This document shows, in pieces, positions 20,458-21,430 of a DNA stretch of 21,430 nt. Made by a program: the position numbers and the translations under genes. The notes beneath the pieces are model-generated. The model did no database searches. It was not told the origin of the DNA and saw only the letters and a program-made list of their open reading frames with translations. Every line of letters begins with the position of its first letter. Within the stretch, counting starts at the first letter, position 1. This stretch comes from RGIG8748 sp045539515 (GTDB lineage: Bacteria > Bacillota > Clostridia > UMGS1810): the NCBI GenBank assembly GCA_045539515.1, contig JAZQFN010000007.1:1-21430 (forward strand). The letters run 5' to 3'.

Positions 20458-21126
20458 TTATTTTTTATTTTTTCTTTCTATTATATGTGCAATTTCCATA
20501 GGATATGCAACCAATTCATCGGCACCATTGGTAATTAATTCTTCCTTGTCCCTGAATCCCCAGAGTACACCGATTGTATATGCCCCAAGATTTTTACCGG
20601 TCTTCATATCTACATCGGTATCGCCTATATACAAAACCTCATCCGGATTTACGCCAAGCTCTTTCATTACAAGAAGAACCCCTTGGGTATCCGGCTTAAT
20701 CTTAACACCATCAACCTGACCGCGTACAAGTTTAAATAGTCCCTCATCAAACTTTTCCTCACAAACGCTTCTTGCGGCGAAATCCGGTTTGTTGGATATA
20801 ACAGCAGAGCTTACCCCCATTGAATCAAGGGTTGTCAAAAGTTCGTATATGCCCTCAAAGGGTTCGGTAAGGTAAGTGGGATTGGCATCATAGCTTTGTA
20901 TATAAAAAGGATAAACTTTATTAAAAAGCTCCTCGGAATAACAGCTTCTGTACTCCAGCATCCTTTTTATAAGCATTTTTGCACCGTTTCCCGCAAAATA
21001 GTTATACTTTACTGTTTCTATCGGTTCTACGCCAAATTCCTTCAAAGCAAGGTTGCCATAGTATGCAATTGATTTGATGGTATCAAGAACCGTGCCGTCA
21101 AGATCAAAAAGACACGCTCTAATCAT
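20458..21126 (-). CDS. HAD-superfamily phosphatase, phosphoglycolate-phosphatase-like
   Basis: This 222-residue protein has a subfamily IA HAD fold with a helical cap. Motif I is LFDLDGTVLDT (Asp8 nucleophile, Asp10 acid/base), the cap spans about 16-85, motif II is VISNK (Ser111), motif III is KPDTQG (Lys144) and motif IV is YIGDTDVD (Asp169, Asp173). The order and length fit Gph/PpaX-type phosphatases, which remove phosphate from phosphoglycolate or pyrophosphate; the substrate is not determined by sequence. Its ATG overlaps the last 8 nt of hslO, with GGAGGAAG upstream inside that gene, so the two are translationally coupled. No hairpin terminator is seen after it, and the tRNA promoter begins 20 nt downstream of its stop. 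Confidence 0.9.
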   Translation of the reverse strand: MIRACLFDLDGTVLDTIKSIAYYGNLALKEFGVEPIETVKYNYFAGNGAKMLIKRMLEYRSCYSEELFNKVYPFYIQSYDANPTYLTEPFEGIYELLTTLDSMGVSSAVISNKPDFAARSVCEEKFDEGLFKLVRGQVDGVKIKPDTQGVLLVMKELGVNPDEVLYIGDTDVDMKTGKNLGAYTIGVLWGFRDKEELITNGADELVAYPMEIAHIIERKNKK

Positions 21127-21430
21127 TTGTGACTTCCTCCAGGATAGCTTTTAAATCATCTTCGGTAAACTCATATTTGTTACTGCAGAAGTGACAGGAA
21201 AGCTCGGCTTTTCTGTCTTCTTCAATGATTTTAGTAAGCTCTTCCTTTCCAAGAGATATGAGTGCTTTTTCAACCCTTTCTCTGGAACAATTGCACTGAT
21301 ATTTTGTATCCAATGTATCGGTTATATGATATTCAAAGCCGAAGAGAAGCATTTTTAATATATCTTCCGGAGTTTTTCCCTCATCAAAGAGAGCAGTTAC
21401 GGATTTTATCTGATTAAGATTTTCCTCAAG
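21119..21430 (-). CDS. hslO: C-terminal part of Hsp33 redox-regulated chaperone (partial)
   Basis: Only the last 103 codons are in the window; the gene continues past the right edge. The C-terminal zinc-binding redox switch is complete: CNC (in YQCNCSRERVEKAL) and, 31 residues further, CHFC in LSCHFCSNKYEFTEDDL. Together these give the CxC-CxxC set of Hsp33. In the reduced state the four cysteines hold zinc and the chaperone is inactive; oxidation releases zinc and unfolds the linker, exposing the client-binding surface. Its presence in an anaerobe fits oxidative-stress defence. It overlaps the downstream HAD phosphatase gene by 8 nt. Confidence 0.93.
   Translation of the reverse strand, partial: LEENLNQIKSVTALFDEGKTPEDILKMLLFGFEYHITDTLDTKYQCNCSRERVEKALISLGKEELTKIIEEDRKAELSCHFCSNKYEFTEDDLKAILEEVTND

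Overview
The window suggests a spore-forming, low-to-mid-GC anaerobe of the class Clostridia, probably a gut or rumen Oscillospirales/Ruminococcaceae-type genome. The reasons are a full-length Spo0A, an oxygen-sensitive glycyl radical enzyme, AraC regulators beside sugar genes, strong GGAGG ribosome sites, U-rich intrinsic terminators and tRNAs with encoded CCA. This placement is inferred from gene content only.

Layout. 1-140 holds the start of an unrecognised minus-strand ORF behind a strong hairpin. 145-3371 is a divergent pair: a VanX-type D-Ala-D-Ala dipeptidase (minus) and a cytoplasmic heparinase II/III-like polysaccharide lyase (plus), ending in a shared terminator. 3385-6041 (minus) carries spo0A followed by a Na/Pi cotransporter fused to a PhoU domain. 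6042-6687 is a gene-free scar with candidate Spo0A boxes, a strong terminator, a hairpin-rich stretch and the 3' end of an IS3-family element. 6688-8505 is a GH2 glycosidase whose promoter has two 10-bp direct repeats 21 bp apart. 8566-11079 (minus) reads S23-type four-helix-bundle protein, small membrane protein, then pepD. 11103-11302 is a structured hairpin array. 11621-14703 is an orphan glycyl radical enzyme divergent from an AraC regulator. 14711-16104 has a YihX-like HAD phosphatase and a truncated, chimeric TrkH/KtrB potassium-uptake gene. 16375-19580 is a sugar-type module: DMT transporter and Gfo/Idh/MocA oxidoreductase (minus), divergent from a second AraC regulator. 19611-19785 is a second copy of the hairpin array. 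19828-20438 is a minus-strand tRNA operon (Val-Asp-Phe-Gly-Cys) with a near-consensus promoter. The right edge holds a Gph-like HAD phosphatase overlapping the 3' end of hslO (Hsp33).

The most unusual content is the pair of about 175-200-bp arrays. Short AGCTAAAT boxes alternate with small hairpins in the left half, and the reverse-complement box ATTTAGCT alternates with hairpins in the right half. Boxes, first hairpin and centre are conserved between copies, while most other hairpins differ in sequence yet stay self-complementary. Copy 1 lies directly behind a good promoter and would form nearly the whole 5' leader (about 215 nt) of the S23-type gene, whose family is known for association with structured RNA. 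The pairing of array and protein is inference. The carbohydrate genes (lyase, GH2, Gfo/Idh, glycyl radical enzyme, two AraC regulators) look like separately controlled small units rather than one locus.
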